NCBI GenBank assembly: GCA_015179025.1
Contig: WHUX01000019.1
Coordinates: 1-64,000, forward strand
Length of the DNA stretch: 64,000 bases
Source of the DNA: Terfezia claveryi
Lineage: Eukaryota; Ascomycota; Pezizomycetes; Pezizales; Pezizaceae
Direction of reading: 5' to 3'
In this document: positions 1 through 10,727 of the stretch, one piece after another
Layout of the letters: each line of letters begins with the position of its first letter
How positions within the stretch are numbered: the stretch's first letter is position 1
Translations under genes and position numbers: made by a program
Notes under the pieces: generated by a model
Seen by the model: only the letters and a program-made list of their open reading frames with translations
Told to the model about the DNA's origin: nothing
The model's database searches: none

Positions 1-108
1 AGGATTAGGGATCGGATCGAATTGTATCGGGGCATAGGGTACCAGGTCTCAACTCTCAACAGTAAAGGGAGGCTGAGAAGACAAGAATTTATGAGAGTCA
101 CACGCAGT
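1..108. other. Window start, no gene seen
   Basis: No supported gene; sequence leading to the first short insertion. Confidence 0.4.
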
Positions 109-156
109 AACTATGGTAGTCTGGTTGGCACAGGCCCCTCAAAAGAGGAACTATGG
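109..156 (+). mobile_element. Short TAGTCTGG insertion with 8-bp direct repeat
   Basis: A 32-bp insert (117-148) begins TAGTCTGGTTGGCACAGG and ends in a small hairpin (CCTC-AAAA-GAGG). It is flanked on both sides by AACTATGG (109-116 and 149-156). The same 32-bp sequence, with a few changes, recurs at 38529-38561. This is the longest one-sided form of the dispersed family described in the findings. Confidence 0.7.
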
Positions 157-1372
157 ATTCTTTCAGGTTTGCAATCCCATTCAGAGCATTTCAGCATCCG
201 TGTCTAATCGCAAAATTTTTCAACAAGAAAAAGACGGTAGCTCCTACAGCCTAGTGTTTGCATTTATTGAAGTCTGAGTAGAAATTTATGGACCTACTGG
301 GAAAGGTGAGTAGTACCTACCTGAACAGCCGTATTAGGCCGCCAAACTTACTGAAGAAAAATAGGGACAACCATATAGAAGCGAAAAAAAGGGTATTTCT
401 AAGGATGGCAGGAGTCCCCCGGTAGCATACATCTATAGCAAGTAGATGAAGCAACAAAATTGCATTGGAAGCAGTTCGCAGCAAATAAGAAACCAGAAGC
501 GAGGGATTTGCAGAGAACAGGCGAGGCTATGTATGCACGAGAAGCAAAAGGCAGAGAGAAGTTGACAGACAAAGCTAAGGGACTTAAGTACCAGTGGTTT
601 GGAATATAATAACAACATACACAAGGTCATATTATTCCCCATTCAAGTGAGTCTAGATTATGGTTGATGATAGTTGCTGGTATTAGAGTATGCTTGCAAC
701 AAAGTTCCCATTTCAACTACCTCCTACCCGACTCCTTTTCTACAGCGTCCATTCCCTCTGATACATTAAGCTTGCATATCGTAAGGATTATGAGATGCCT
801 AATACATGGGAAATTGAGTTGTGGGGAGTTGTAACTTTCCCATGACGTTTACCTCTTCCGGAGCAAGAGTATACAATACCTAACTGTGAACATATATCCC
901 TCTCCACGCCATGCCCTACTTCCTAACTAACCCATTATTCCCCGGATACCCCCCACCCCCAGGTTCAGAATTCCCAGGAATTAACAAACAGGAGAAAATA
1001 TGTACGTATGTTTAAACTCAGTATCAAGGATAAGCAAACTATACCGTACATACCATACCATACGGCATTGGTTACCAAAACAGAATTCCACCATTAAATA
1101 ATAAAAATTGCAAGGGAAGAAGTGTGAGCATTACAAAGTAATAGATAGGTTATGGCATTAAACAGACGAGAAATAGGATCAATCAAATCAGAGTTGTACA
1201 AAACTACGGGAACACCCCACTTTCACAGTTGGTATTAAATATTGCTATGCGTGATGTGACGATCGTGTTTAATAACTAAAAATCCAAAAGGTTATGGGGT
1301 AGGCAGTAAATATGGCCAATACATTTGGATCTCCCACAGCGAATTGATTGATACACCCTCTTGAGCATCTTA
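157..1372. other. AT-rich intergenic sequence
   Basis: Short reading frames only, no coding-like composition and no recognisable repeat. Confidence 0.5.
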
Positions 1373-1607
1373 CAGTTAGGTGGCAATGTATTTGGTACCC
1401 CCCTTGCATTAGAGTCCTGCATTACCATACGTTTAGCACACATATTATAGGTTTAAAGCGTACTGCATACTCGCCCCTGTTTATAGGTACCTCCCTTATA
1501 TCAGAGTCCTGCATTAGCACATATTTAGTATATATATTATAGGTTTAAAGCATGCTGCATACTCACCCCCTATTATACGGGGTACCAAATTCATTGCCAC
1601 CTAACTG
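1373..1607. mobile_element. MITE with CAGTTAGGTGGCAA terminal inverted repeats
   Basis: A 235-bp element. Its ends are inverted repeats starting CAGTTAGGTGGCAATG and continuing with few mismatches into a GGTACCCC stretch, about 30 bp in all. It is flanked by TA on both sides (1371-1372 and 1608-1609), as expected of Tc1/mariner-type target duplications. The interior holds two copies of a roughly 90-bp segment starting AGAGTCCTGCATTA. It is too short to encode a transposase. A second member of the family lies at 63274-63406. Confidence 0.8.
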
Positions 1608-1609
1608 TA

Positions 1610-2151
1610 TCATTCGGAGCTCGAGTAAAAAAAAAAAATATATATCATACTTGCGCTAGATGGTTCCTCCTTCCCAGCTGCAAGCTCGGCCACTTCAACC
1701 AAATGCTCACTCCCGGCCAGCCTCCTAAGGGGCTCCCAAAAAATGTAAGAGTAGTTATCATAAGTCATTCAGTTATGCGTTGTCGATAAAAAGAATAATG
1801 GGGAGTAATCGGGAATCAAAGACTTGTGAGCTAACAATGAACGGCTAAGGTCTGAAATTGATCTTCGTTCATCAAGCATGAGCAGTAAGTAATTGGGTTT
1901 GGGAATAGGCGAAAGATGAATTGCGCAAATAGCAAACCATGTATGTGCTAGGCAACTAGTGGTGTACCAAATGAACCCTACTAAGCTATGAGTTGTGTAC
2001 CAAACGAACACCTCCAGCCAGAGATAATCTTCTCAAGAGAGCTCTATACTCCTCTCTCGAGTACACTATGCCTTCCGCCAGCATAAAATACAACAGAAGA
2101 ACGCCCCTTCCATGCTGTTATCGTGCCTCCTACTTAGGAGTAAAAGCAACA
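1610..2151. other. Intergenic sequence
   Basis: Contains an A-run followed by (TA)n near 1625-1645. No gene or named repeat seen. Confidence 0.4.
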
Positions 2152-2272
2152 CTCCTTTTTTTGTATTTTTTTTCATTTACTCATTACTCCTCTTCGGCCC
2201 CAGTAGGGGGACTATTAGCCCCCCGGAAACCCAGGTGGAATCAGGACGAGGCAAGTTAATCTAATCAGCCAG
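2152..2272 (-). mobile_element. LINE 3' tail copy (minus)
   Basis: On the plus strand this reads T-rich tract, ACTCATTACTCC, a GGCCCCAGTAGGGGG palindrome, GGAAACCCAGGTGG and GGCAAGTTAATCT. This is the reverse complement of the 3' terminus shared by many copies in the window, for example 40570-40680. It is severely 5'-truncated. Confidence 0.65.
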
Positions 2273-2970
2273 GTAGCAAAATTCTCACATTCAACCCGGC
2301 CCATGTCGGATTGGTGTTCCGTCCTTCAATGTTCATATGGGTCCCAGAACTCGGTTGTTGAAATACCTTTTCTATTCTTGGTGGTGCGAGACACATTCAC
2401 ACTGCAAAGTACCCCTTCCCCTGAAACATATACCAGATTTAGCACTGGAAAATGTCTAGCTGCCGAGAAGAAATATGGTGCCTTCGAGTAGGTAAGTGAG
2501 TGTGCGTTTTCGTAATTTCCGCTGTGCGCTCCTTCGTTACAAACTAGATAGTTTACCGAGTTACCTCCCCCAAAAAGAGCCTTAGCCTTTCTTCTTTTGA
2601 AAACGAATTCTTTCCGGTTGGGCGTTCATTGCGGCGGGCTTAGTGCGGTGTCTGTTTTCGAGGCTCGGATGAAAGCCAAAGCGTCAATCTCCTTGTCGGC
2701 CACAATATTGGGTTATAAGTACTAGTTATCCCTCTCCACAGTCCATCTCCAGTTGGTGGATCGGTATCGCTTTCTAACCCTATTGACCAATTTCATTAGT
2801 GTTGAACTTGGTATATCACCGATTTTTTTTTTTTTTTTTTTTTTTTTTTACCTGTATACCAACAAAGATCGCAAGAGTCAAGACGTTGGTAGAGCCCTAT
2901 CTTCAACTTTAACCACGTGGTCCATCCCTCCCGTTAATGCTCCCCCACAGGGCTAAGGAAACAGATCTCT
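2273..2970. other. Intergenic sequence with a long T run
   Basis: No gene seen. A run of about 28 T at 2822-2849 may mark the poly(A) end of a minus-strand retroposed copy, but no clear target duplication was found. Confidence 0.4.
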
Positions 2971-4206
2971 TCAGGGAAGTCCCTGCCATAATTCTCCATA
3001 CTGCGCCTCTTCTTTCAGACGTTGGTCCCTCGCTTCCGCCCTCCGGAACTCAAGAACCTGGGAGGTGTGCCCAACAGCTCCTGACATACCGATCCCGTTT
3101 ATACTAAGCGCAGATGGTCCGTGATCAAAGATCATATCCCGTTTCTGCTCCCACTGTTGAATCTGGTATCGTGAATCCCGCTGACAGTTATCACACTCAT
3201 AATCCATGTTGTGGTATAAGTCACGAATATTCTCCCCAATCTTTGTGACCGCAAAAAGTTCCTCATGGAACTGATAAGCGTATTCAGTCACAGCAACATG
3301 CCGTCGCCACATGAGGAGCGCGTCTTGACAATCTGGCACGGTTTGTTGTTCCAACTTATCTTTCAAGGCTTGTTGAAATTTCGCATCTGTAAACCCACCC
3401 AATAAAAACCTTCTTGGCTCTTGCTGCTCACTCATCGAGTCAGAGGGCTTTTGCCGTTCTTCATCTAGTATCCTGCCGCAAGCACAGATATCGCCTGGTT
3501 TGTCTTCGAGCAGCAAACCGGGTGCCAGTACAGCCACTTTTACTTCCTCTGTGACCCCAGAGTCATCCGAATCATCCCCATCGAACACCTCCTCGTTATC
3601 CTTAACATGAGTCTCCCCATCGTCTAGAGTTGCCTCTGAATCCCATTTGTCTTCATCATAGGAATTCCCAGAAACGCCAACCAGCACATTCTGGTAATGG
3701 ATTTCCGGGCAGGTAACCGACGGAGTGGGGAAAGCACTGACTCGTTCTTTGCCTTTACTTGACATGCATGGGCTCGTTGGTGGCAGTTTCTGCACCTTCG
3801 TAGAGCTGGCCTCCGCAATAGGGCCATCTCCCGGAGGACCTGTTGCCCCCTGTGGTTTGTCGTGCGCTATAGCTTTGCGCTGAACTCGCTTCTTTGGCGG
3901 TTCACAAGTAGCGCATTCCACAACTTTAGGTGACTTGCGTTTCCGCAAGGCGTAGCCACTTGTGGCCTCCGGAGTTACCACAGCATGGGTCTGCCATGGG
4001 GCATCAACAACCTTCCGTTTCATTTTGGGCGCGGTGCACCGTGGTACAGCAGTGGGGGAACTCTCTGGTGCTTTGTCACTTCTCAATCCGTCTGAGGCAA
4101 GATTATCAGCCACAGTAACAGTAACTTCGGGTGGCGACATACCTGAAACTTTCGGGCTCTTGTTGCCTACCCTAGCATTGGTAAACGGGTATCTTGCCGT
4201 CTCCAT
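2971..4206 (-). CDS. Hypothetical protein, 411 aa
   Basis: A single open frame of 411 codons beginning METARYPF; I do not recognise the family. The N-terminal half is basic and Ser/Pro/Thr-rich, with Lys/Arg clusters such as RKRKSPK that could be nuclear localisation signals. The middle (about residues 190-230) is strongly acidic (DDGETHVKDNEEVFDGDDSD). The C-terminal 130 residues look like a compact domain: FTDAKFQQALKDKLE, then LLMWRRHVAVTEYAYQF, an isolated CDNC (C-x2-C) pair, and charged helices to the end. The start is the first ATG of the frame, with no competing frame of similar length. It stands alone, with repeats on both sides. A nuclear role is inference from composition only. Confidence 0.7.
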   Translation of the reverse strand: METARYPFTNARVGNKSPKVSGMSPPEVTVTVADNLASDGLRSDKAPESSPTAVPRCTAPKMKRKVVDAPWQTHAVVTPEATSGYALRKRKSPKVVECATCEPPKKRVQRKAIAHDKPQGATGPPGDGPIAEASSTKVQKLPPTSPCMSSKGKERVSAFPTPSVTCPEIHYQNVLVGVSGNSYDEDKWDSEATLDDGETHVKDNEEVFDGDDSDDSGVTEEVKVAVLAPGLLLEDKPGDICACGRILDEERQKPSDSMSEQQEPRRFLLGGFTDAKFQQALKDKLEQQTVPDCQDALLMWRRHVAVTEYAYQFHEELFAVTKIGENIRDLYHNMDYECDNCQRDSRYQIQQWEQKRDMIFDHGPSALSINGIGMSGAVGHTSQVLEFRRAEARDQRLKEEAQYGELWQGLP

Positions 4207-5640
4207 CCTTACGTATCAACAAATCAGAGGTTCCTCTTTGGAAGGGAGATCTGGGTGGGAATCTAGGACACAGTAAGTAGCTGCAGACACACAATGAGAA
4301 ATTGGTGGAAGTTTTAGAATTTTAGATATGTTGCAAGATATAATTGTGAGTGGTATTGCTAGACTCGCTGTGGACTGTTTCCAGCTGTCCCTCGAGGTCG
4401 GGGATGCGAAGGTATATATGTGTTTTTCGATTTGCCATAACGGGGACTCTTTGTCGTGTGTGTAGTGATTAAGTTCAGCGTGTTGGCCTAAGGATTCTGT
4501 TTGAATTGACATTTCCGCCTGTACTTTGTGTCTCGGCCATGAGAATCAGGGAAGGCTTTCGTTCAGTTGGTGTTTGGCTGACGTTTCAAACCTTCGTACA
4601 CACGCCACTTGACATGAGAAGTTTCTTCTAGGCCAAAGTCAGGTAGGCAGGCGATAGGCAGGCGAAAGGTCCATTACCGTAAAAACTTTTAATTAATAGT
4701 ATCTGGTGGGAGACGGTGCGTATAAGATAAAAATAAAAAATAAAAAAATGGTGGGAGACGGTAGTCACTAGTAAGAGCCTGCCAAGGGTTGCGCATATCA
4801 AAGCCATCTATGTGAGGAGGTAATCCACCTCCTCATGGCCCCCTTGCCGGGACCGAATAGGAGTAGGTAATGAGTATCCAAAGAAACAAAGGGTGTGAGG
4901 AGATTACATGGACCACCGGGGCAACAAAGCAAACCGAGGCTTGATGGGCCGTCGGAAGTCTGCATCGCCACAGTTGGCCACATGTATACTTCTAGGCCAT
5001 TACGGTGGTACTGTCCAGCCGTCGTCAGTTATATCCCAAAGCCACCACTTTTGAAACTGTCATGAAATATCAAGGGAATCAAAATTCATCAAAGAATACA
5101 TATTCCATATTCCTCTAATACATATTCCTCTAATATCCCAAGAAATCTAAAAGACGGGGCCAGATTTGCAGTTAAGAATGTGGATGAAGTAATTGTCATG
5201 TAGCTTCTCATACAAATCTTCCATGCTCACCCCAACTTGCAGTAGCTCTGGACATTCCCTGAGCAGAGAAGGGGAAATATAAGGTGAGAAAAGTATTCTG
5301 GGCGATAATGCCAACCTGAGTCCAGAAGCATTAAACAATCGGGGATGTTCAAAAAGTGTTCTATCGGCTCTTTCAACTAAACTACGCGCTCACTTTCAAT
5401 CCGTGAGTAGCCATTTGGGGGTTACTACACAGATTTGATCCTGAAGTGAGGGATTTGGCCGTTTACAGGTTAACTAGACCCAGGTATGTATGTAGGATGA
5501 ATATAATCGAACACCATTTATTTTGTCATCAGTGACATTTACTAACTATATGGGTCATCACAAATCTCTCAGAGTGTCGTCTATTGAGATACGGGCAAGC
5601 CAATTGCCGGTGATGCCATACGCAATCTTTTCCGGGGTCT
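4207..5640. other. Intergenic sequence, upstream flank of the 411-aa gene
   Basis: Includes a short LINE tail (listed separately). The first few hundred bases probably hold the promoter of the minus-strand gene, but no defined element can be pointed to. Other frames here are short and not coding-like. Confidence 0.4.
4808..4890 (+). mobile_element. LINE 3' tail fragment (plus)
   Basis: Shows AATCCACC, CTCCTCATGG, the GGGACCGAATAGGAGTA block and ATGAGTAT, which is the terminal part of the LINE tail consensus. It is decayed, without a clear poly(A) or target duplication. Confidence 0.55.
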
Positions 5641-5700
5641 CACCACTTTTTTTTTTTCTTTTTTTTTTTTACTCGGGGTCCCACGGTAGAACAATGCATT
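5641..5700 (-). mobile_element. Possible LINE 3' tail remnant (minus)
   Basis: An interrupted T run followed by ACTCGGGGTCCCACGG resembles the start of the minus-oriented LINE tail (T-run, ACTCC, GGTCCC). Short and diverged. Confidence 0.3.
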
Positions 5701-5866
5701 CTGAATTCTTTCTCCCGGTCCTATCTCCAGGGTTTGAGAATCTTCTCATCTCTTCAAAAGCAGATAGTTGTCGGCATTCGAGTAACAAACGCAAACTATG
5801 CGTGGACTGCAGCCCCGTCGCGAGCGCACTGGCTTGCCCATTCCATCTCTCTTTGGCCTGCCGTTA

Positions 5867-5945
5867 GACGGGAGTTGAAGTTTTTTTTTTTTTTTTTTTT
5901 TTAAATCGATTCGACCTAATGTCATGCGGCGGACGGGGGTTGAAG
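5867..5945 (-). mobile_element. Very short retroposed insertion with 14-bp target duplication
   Basis: Two copies of GACGGGRGTTGAAG (5867-5880 and 5932-5945, one mismatch) flank a 51-bp insert of 22 T plus 29 bp of unique sequence. Read on the minus strand this is about 29 nt of transcript followed by poly(A), the expected product of target-primed reverse transcription with extreme 5' truncation. The 29-nt stretch does not match the LINE tail seen elsewhere here. Confidence 0.7.
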
Positions 5946-6095
5946 TATCATATAACAGAATCCGAAGGCGGCACCACGGCGATGTCTCGAGACTTGACAT
6001 AGATAGTATACTCGGTTGAATAATTGCAAAAAAGGCTCTGATTTGCAATCGCTCTTTTCATAGCGGTTTATAACTGTTTATAACAGCCAAATAAA

Positions 6096-6135
6096 GGAGG
6101 GACAAGTGAGGGACAAGTGAGGGACAAGTGAGGGA
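6096..6135. repeat. 11-bp tandem repeat
   Basis: GGGACAAGTGA occurs three times in direct succession with a partial fourth copy, followed by a TA dinucleotide tract. Confidence 0.85.
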
Positions 6136-6395
6136 TGGGTAGGTGTACTTATATATATATATATGACATTCGTACACAATGGAGGAGCTCTAAGCTAACC
6201 TGCCTTCAGTGTACAGTACGGTCTGTTTGAGCATCGATTGCAAGAAAGACACGCGACGTTCCAGTATTTTGAATTTTCACTTGTGTTATTCTGCGCCTGG
6301 TTTCTCATCTACCTACTCCTGGTTGGTAACTGGTATCAGCAGCCAAGCAAGCAAACTCTACGAGCCGAGGTTGCATACTTTACTTGTGACAGAGG

Positions 6396-6425
6396 CAATA
6401 TTGTAGTCTGGTTGGCACAATTTTG
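6396..6425 (+). mobile_element. 14-bp TAGTCTGG insertion with near-perfect direct repeat
   Basis: CAATATTG (6396-6403), insert TAGTCTGGTTGGCA (6404-6417), then CAATTTTG (6418-6425). The flanking repeats differ at one base. Confidence 0.6.
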
Positions 6426-8716
6426 TCAGGTGGAGACTAACCTAAACCTACAAACAACGACCCCAAGTAGCTTGATCTCCCAATGTTCTAGCATTAAGCA
6501 CTTCGTAGTATCACCGCAGTCTCATACTTCACCATGTCTCAGAATCAATACCACACACTACCCCGATCTCAACAAATTCTGTATGAGCATGAGGATGGAT
6601 AGGTACGGTAAGTGCCAGGTCCACGTGCTTCTCAACGATAGTACGACTAATTGTGGTCCCGAAGGATGAATATGCGCGCAAAACGCATTACATGTTAGCG
6701 ACCCAGGAACAGGGATCATCACAAAGCTGGAAACGGGTCCGCCAGGTAGCAGAAAGCCGGGACAAGTGAGTTGATTAAGACAGACGACTACAATCAGGGC
6801 CAAAGCAGGGGAACGTAGAGCTGATGTCACAGCTCTCTTATTCACATACATGAGACCCTAGCTACTAGTCATAAGCTACAAATGAATAAATTTTAAGTTG
6901 ACAAATGTGTCATAGTTGTCATCTCACGGTATTCCAATTGTTGAGAATGACAGGGGACCCGGTCCTTAACGTTAACCTTTCTTGCCGGGCGCCGACATCT
7001 AACCTACCTAAGAGCCCCCAAAGGCACCTCTACCGAGGGGCTAGTGCAAGCTGGACTATGTACCAAAAGCAATGCGGGAGGTATGTGTGGGTCCGGCGGG
7101 TTCTTTCGTTGCGTAGGAATATATATCACCTGAATACCACCTCGGTCAATCTTCGAATTTTGCGTCACTCCACTCTGTTCCTGATCTGAGACCTTGGTGA
7201 GTCACGCAAATCCTACCGAAGAAAAGACCAATTTAATTGTATTATCTGGAAGACTCACATTTTCTTCACCGATTGGAGAACAAAGCTACCCAATGAAGAC
7301 CCACCGCTACTAGAGCCACAGCCGCGGGGCGATCCAAAGGATCCTCAATTGGGATACAATCGAACGGCGAGTCTGAATGTCTACACAACACAATTCCATT
7401 ACTGCGCCTTCACCTCGATGCGCGAAATAACTGGCGCCCGGGTGTTGTTAATATACTAAACCTTCCGGTTCCCGCTCTCATCGCTCATATATAATCCATC
7501 TGGCAGCCTGTGTATAACCTTTGGCCCGGGATATATTAAAGGCCTACCGGTACTAGTAGCTGCGGTGCGGTATAACACGCAACTAGAAGGCAGGCAAAAT
7601 AAGGCAAGCGGGATGGCTAGGTCGGCAACATTCCGACACTAATGTTTGTGGTTAGGATATTATGAGGCGAATTCTAGATTGGTCGACCCATCTACCAATT
7701 GCGCGTAGGCCAACGTTCACCAATTAGATTGCCGTACGATCCACTGCCTCCTCTGCTACCACCTCCGCTGCCACCTCCGCTACTACCTCTCAGAGCAGAA
7801 AATTTGCCTTGATATCTAAGTCAACGACCAATTCCATTCCACCCAGTCCCACCATTCCAATTGTTTGACTTAATGCACCTCCTACTTCTGCGAGATATGC
7901 TTTATATACCTTCCAAATATCCATTGGTATCGGAATGCAAAAAGATTATGGTAGATACCTCAATGATTATTGTCTACTGGCGGCAAGCAATGGAAATTCC
8001 GTTTGGGCATATGCAAACAACAAAGATGAGAGTGGAAAAAGCCCTATTGTCCCCGTTATCATGAATCTCACCAGCTGTATTTTACACTCCCTAGAGATGC
8101 CAACGCAAGTTTGGCCCCCCCCACCTTCATCCATACCCACACGAATTCTTCGGGAAAGCGCGATCACAACCACAATCGAATTTTAAACTGATTACATAAC
8201 TGTTCATTTCCTCTTTCCTACCAAAGGTGCCAACAGAAAGTACGATGACTATCAGAGGCACAAGGAGCAAACAGATCTCTTACTTGTAATTTGCTGATAA
8301 TGTGTCGATAGTGCCGTCATATCTCAGGAGCCCATAGGTTCGTCAAAAGCTATGCTTTGCATGGGTCTACCCCGCTTTGCTGAACATCTCAACAGTTCCA
8401 CTTGCCGATCGAAAATCAGCGGGCTTCCCCTCCAACTTGATAGCTGAGCTTGCTATGGTTTTTCCACCGCAAAGGCCAAATTGCTAACGTTAGGCATCAG
8501 CACGCTGAAAAGCATTAGGAAAGCATGGATGAAGAACAAGTGGTCCCGAGGCGTTCTTTTTTTTTTTTTTTAATTTTTTTTTATATAAATACTTGTTATT
8601 TCAAGTTCTTAATCCTTTATGAAAGAAGTCCATATCGAGAGTTGAACCAAAACCTGTCTAACTCTCAAAAGAGACCTATGCCAGCATTATCCAATATATG
8701 CCTTGCGCCTCATATA

Positions 8717-8950
8717 TGTTAGTTTTGAAAATCCGTCTCTCACTAAATGCCTGCTTATGAGTCCTGTCTTCCGTTATGCTAATTACTATGGCTGCGTGCT
8801 CTGAGTCCCGAAACAGGATCTCTATAAAAGAGGCCTATTCTTACTATCCATGTTCTATTTCTTTTCTCGCTATATAACAATCTATTTACCAACCTATATG
8901 CCTTGTTCTCTTTGTATCTAGTTATCCAATACATCTTCTCCCATGCTCTC
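8717..8950 (+). mobile_element. Possible 5' LTR of a gypsy-type element
   Basis: Starts TGTTAGTTTTG and contains a TATA-like CTATAAAAG at about 8821, upstream of a gag relic. The 3' border and the primer-binding site could not be fixed, and no second LTR was found. The call rests on position and general look. Confidence 0.3.
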
Positions 8951-9189
8951 TATCACCTGTGTCGCAGGTGATACTTAGACCATATTACCTTTATCCTCAG
9001 TATAGCTCAGACTACCTCGTTCCCTGTAAACTTTAGTTTCACCCAAGTCTCCTGTCATCTCAATCATATATGTATTCTCTTCTATGTATGCAATACTCCA
9101 CACTCATATGACCTCTCTTATGCAAGTGTCAAGTATACCCTCAGGACCCAATTATAACACTTTGTTAGGTTGCATATAAGTCTCCACTA

Positions 9190-10000
9190 TATACTATGTC
9201 ATCAGACTCGAGCATGGAATCAAGCAGCCAAACTTCAACTCCTATTGATAATGATACTATCTAGTATACTCTAGCTGCTCACTTAAGAAGTTACCCTTTG
9301 ACCTCTTCTGCTATCTCCACCATCCAAGAAGGCACTCCTATATGGTTCTTCGAGAGTATACACTAAGCTCAGTATGCAGGATTAACCATAGCTCTAGGAA
9401 TGCCTACTACCTTCGCACTACCAACTACTGGAACTTCTACTTCAACTGAGGCCTGTTGATTATATTACCACCAGGGATTCAAATATGGCCTTACCCTTTC
9501 CAGTCTTATCCAGACATCAGTTACCACAGTGTAACAATCCTCTCGTATTCCAAAAATCGAAAAACCTGAACATTTCGATGGTAATTGATTGAAATTTACT
9601 AAATTCATGACCAAGGTATCTTTAGTTTTCTCCTCAGATCCTACTCTATATACACTGGATGTGGCTAAAATCGCTTATATAGTGTCCTTCTTAACTGGAT
9701 CTGCTGCAGAATGATTCGAGCCCCATTTAGATAAAACCACTGAGACTATAGATTTTTTTGATTATGCAGCTTTCGCTAAAGCATTAAAAAATGCTTTTGA
9801 TGTAGTCTCATGCCAAGACCCTCTGGCGCTCGAGCGTAGCGAGACATGAGACTACTTTTGATGATCCAGATGCCCGTGCCAGCTGAAAGAAAACTTCTCA
9901 ATCTTCGACAAGGAGATCAAGATTATTCCTTATACTACACCGAATTCACCACTCATGCTTCTATCCTATACTCAGGAGGAGCTAATATAAGCCAGACTAG
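9190..10000 (+). pseudogene. Decayed gypsy-type gag
   Basis: Broken reading frame with capsid-like stretches: PKIEKPEHFDG, KFMTKVSLVF, ASP/Thr-rich segments, AAFAKALKNAF, DPDARAS, then LLNLRQGDQDYSLYYTEF, which resembles the gag pattern L..L.QG.~.Y...F of Ty3/gypsy elements. Several in-frame TGA codons stand where Trp would be expected, so it is dead. It is interrupted by a 52-bp insertion at 9803-9854; without the insert the reading runs from AFD into DPDAR. No protease or polymerase follows before the next repeat. Confidence 0.6.
9794..9863. mobile_element. 52-bp element with 10-bp inverted ends and 9-bp target duplication
   Basis: The insert (9803-9854) starts TAGTCTCATG and ends CATGAGACTA, a perfect 10-bp terminal inverted repeat. 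Both sides carry CTTTTGATG (9794-9802 and 9855-9863). It sits inside the gypsy gag relic, so the uninterrupted host sequence is known. It belongs to a sister family (TAGTCTCATGCCAAGACC) of the TAGTCTGG insertions; relatives start at 10203, 15731, 27776 and about 44699. Confidence 0.85.
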
Positions 10001-10018
10001 GTTTTCCCATTTATTTAT

Positions 10019-10507
10019 TGTTGTGTCGGGGGTGTTGGGGGCGTGGCCCCTTACATAGTGTAGGTAGAAAGTTACTATGTACTTTGTGAATTATGCAATA
10101 GTGGTCGTGTCAACGCTGTTTTAAGTGACTTTCCGATTCGGTTTATGGCCTAGCGCCCTATCGTAACGGAGCCTCTTGGCTTGCATCATGCACAGCCGTG
10201 CCTAGTCTCGATCAGATCCTCGTAAGCCGTGCCGCCAACCAGACTAGCCGTGCCAGACCAAATACATTTCTCAGTCGGGGTTAGCGTCTGAGTTAAAGTA
10301 CATCTATATTTACGGGTGCATCCCACCTTCAGTTATCCAGTTCCTCCATCCCGCTATTCTTCGCTCCCTACAGGACGCTTCGGTATCCGACCCTAGCGGT
10401 AACCCCTCTGCGTTCCGTTAACGCTACATTCCGTTCCCCTACGTTAGTTCTTTCTGCGTATGAAGAGTAATTATTTGTTTGATGGTAGCTAACATTGTGT
10501 TCGATTC
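10019..10507. mobile_element. Possible LTR-like segment
   Basis: Begins TGTTGTGTCGGGGGTG, a start typical of gypsy LTRs, and runs to about the ATG of the next gene. The right border and a target duplication could not be established. It carries two short insertions (10195-10254). Confidence 0.3.
10195..10254. mobile_element. Two short insertions sharing the 8-bp repeat GCCGTGCC
   Basis: GCCGTGCC occurs at 10195-10202, 10226-10233 and 10247-10254. Between the first two lies a 23-bp segment starting TAGTCTCGATCAG. Between the last two lies GCCAACCAGACTA (10234-10246). This looks like repeated insertion at the same target, one insert in each orientation. Confidence 0.7.
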
Positions 10508-10727
10508 AGTAGTTCAGCCATGCCGTGGCCGTCGAAGATAGTCAGGATATTCGAGTTAGCTGAGCCCGAGGGTACCAAAGATGAATCACGATTCTATGGG
10601 CCATACAACACTTTGCTCAATTATTTGTTTCCATTCGAAGAGGATTTTGTTGTTATACCACAGTACAAGCGGCCGGAACAGGCAAAGTCCGTCGACTTCA
10701 CCACAATATTTATCATTAGTCGTGATG

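Larger units (their letters stand above)
5946..8716. other. Intergenic sequence
   Basis: No convincing gene. Contains an 11-bp tandem repeat (6096-6135), a short (TA)n, a short TAGTCTGG insertion (6396-6425), a CCACCTCCGCT-type microsatellite near 7740-7795 and an interrupted T tract at about 8556-8582. Frames such as 6238-6669 and 7935-8186 are open but show no motif. Confidence 0.45.

Noticed and set aside
433..642. Cys/Leu-rich minus frame
   Set aside because: Short and without similarity to any motif; hydrophobicity follows from base composition.
2822..2849. LINE insertion at the 28-T tract
   Set aside because: No tail sequence or target duplication could be recognised beside it.
9190..10000. 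Repeat-induced point mutation as the cause of the gag stops
   Set aside because: The stops are TGA at expected Trp positions, while the classic CpA-to-TpA signature would favour TAG; no dinucleotide statistics could be computed.
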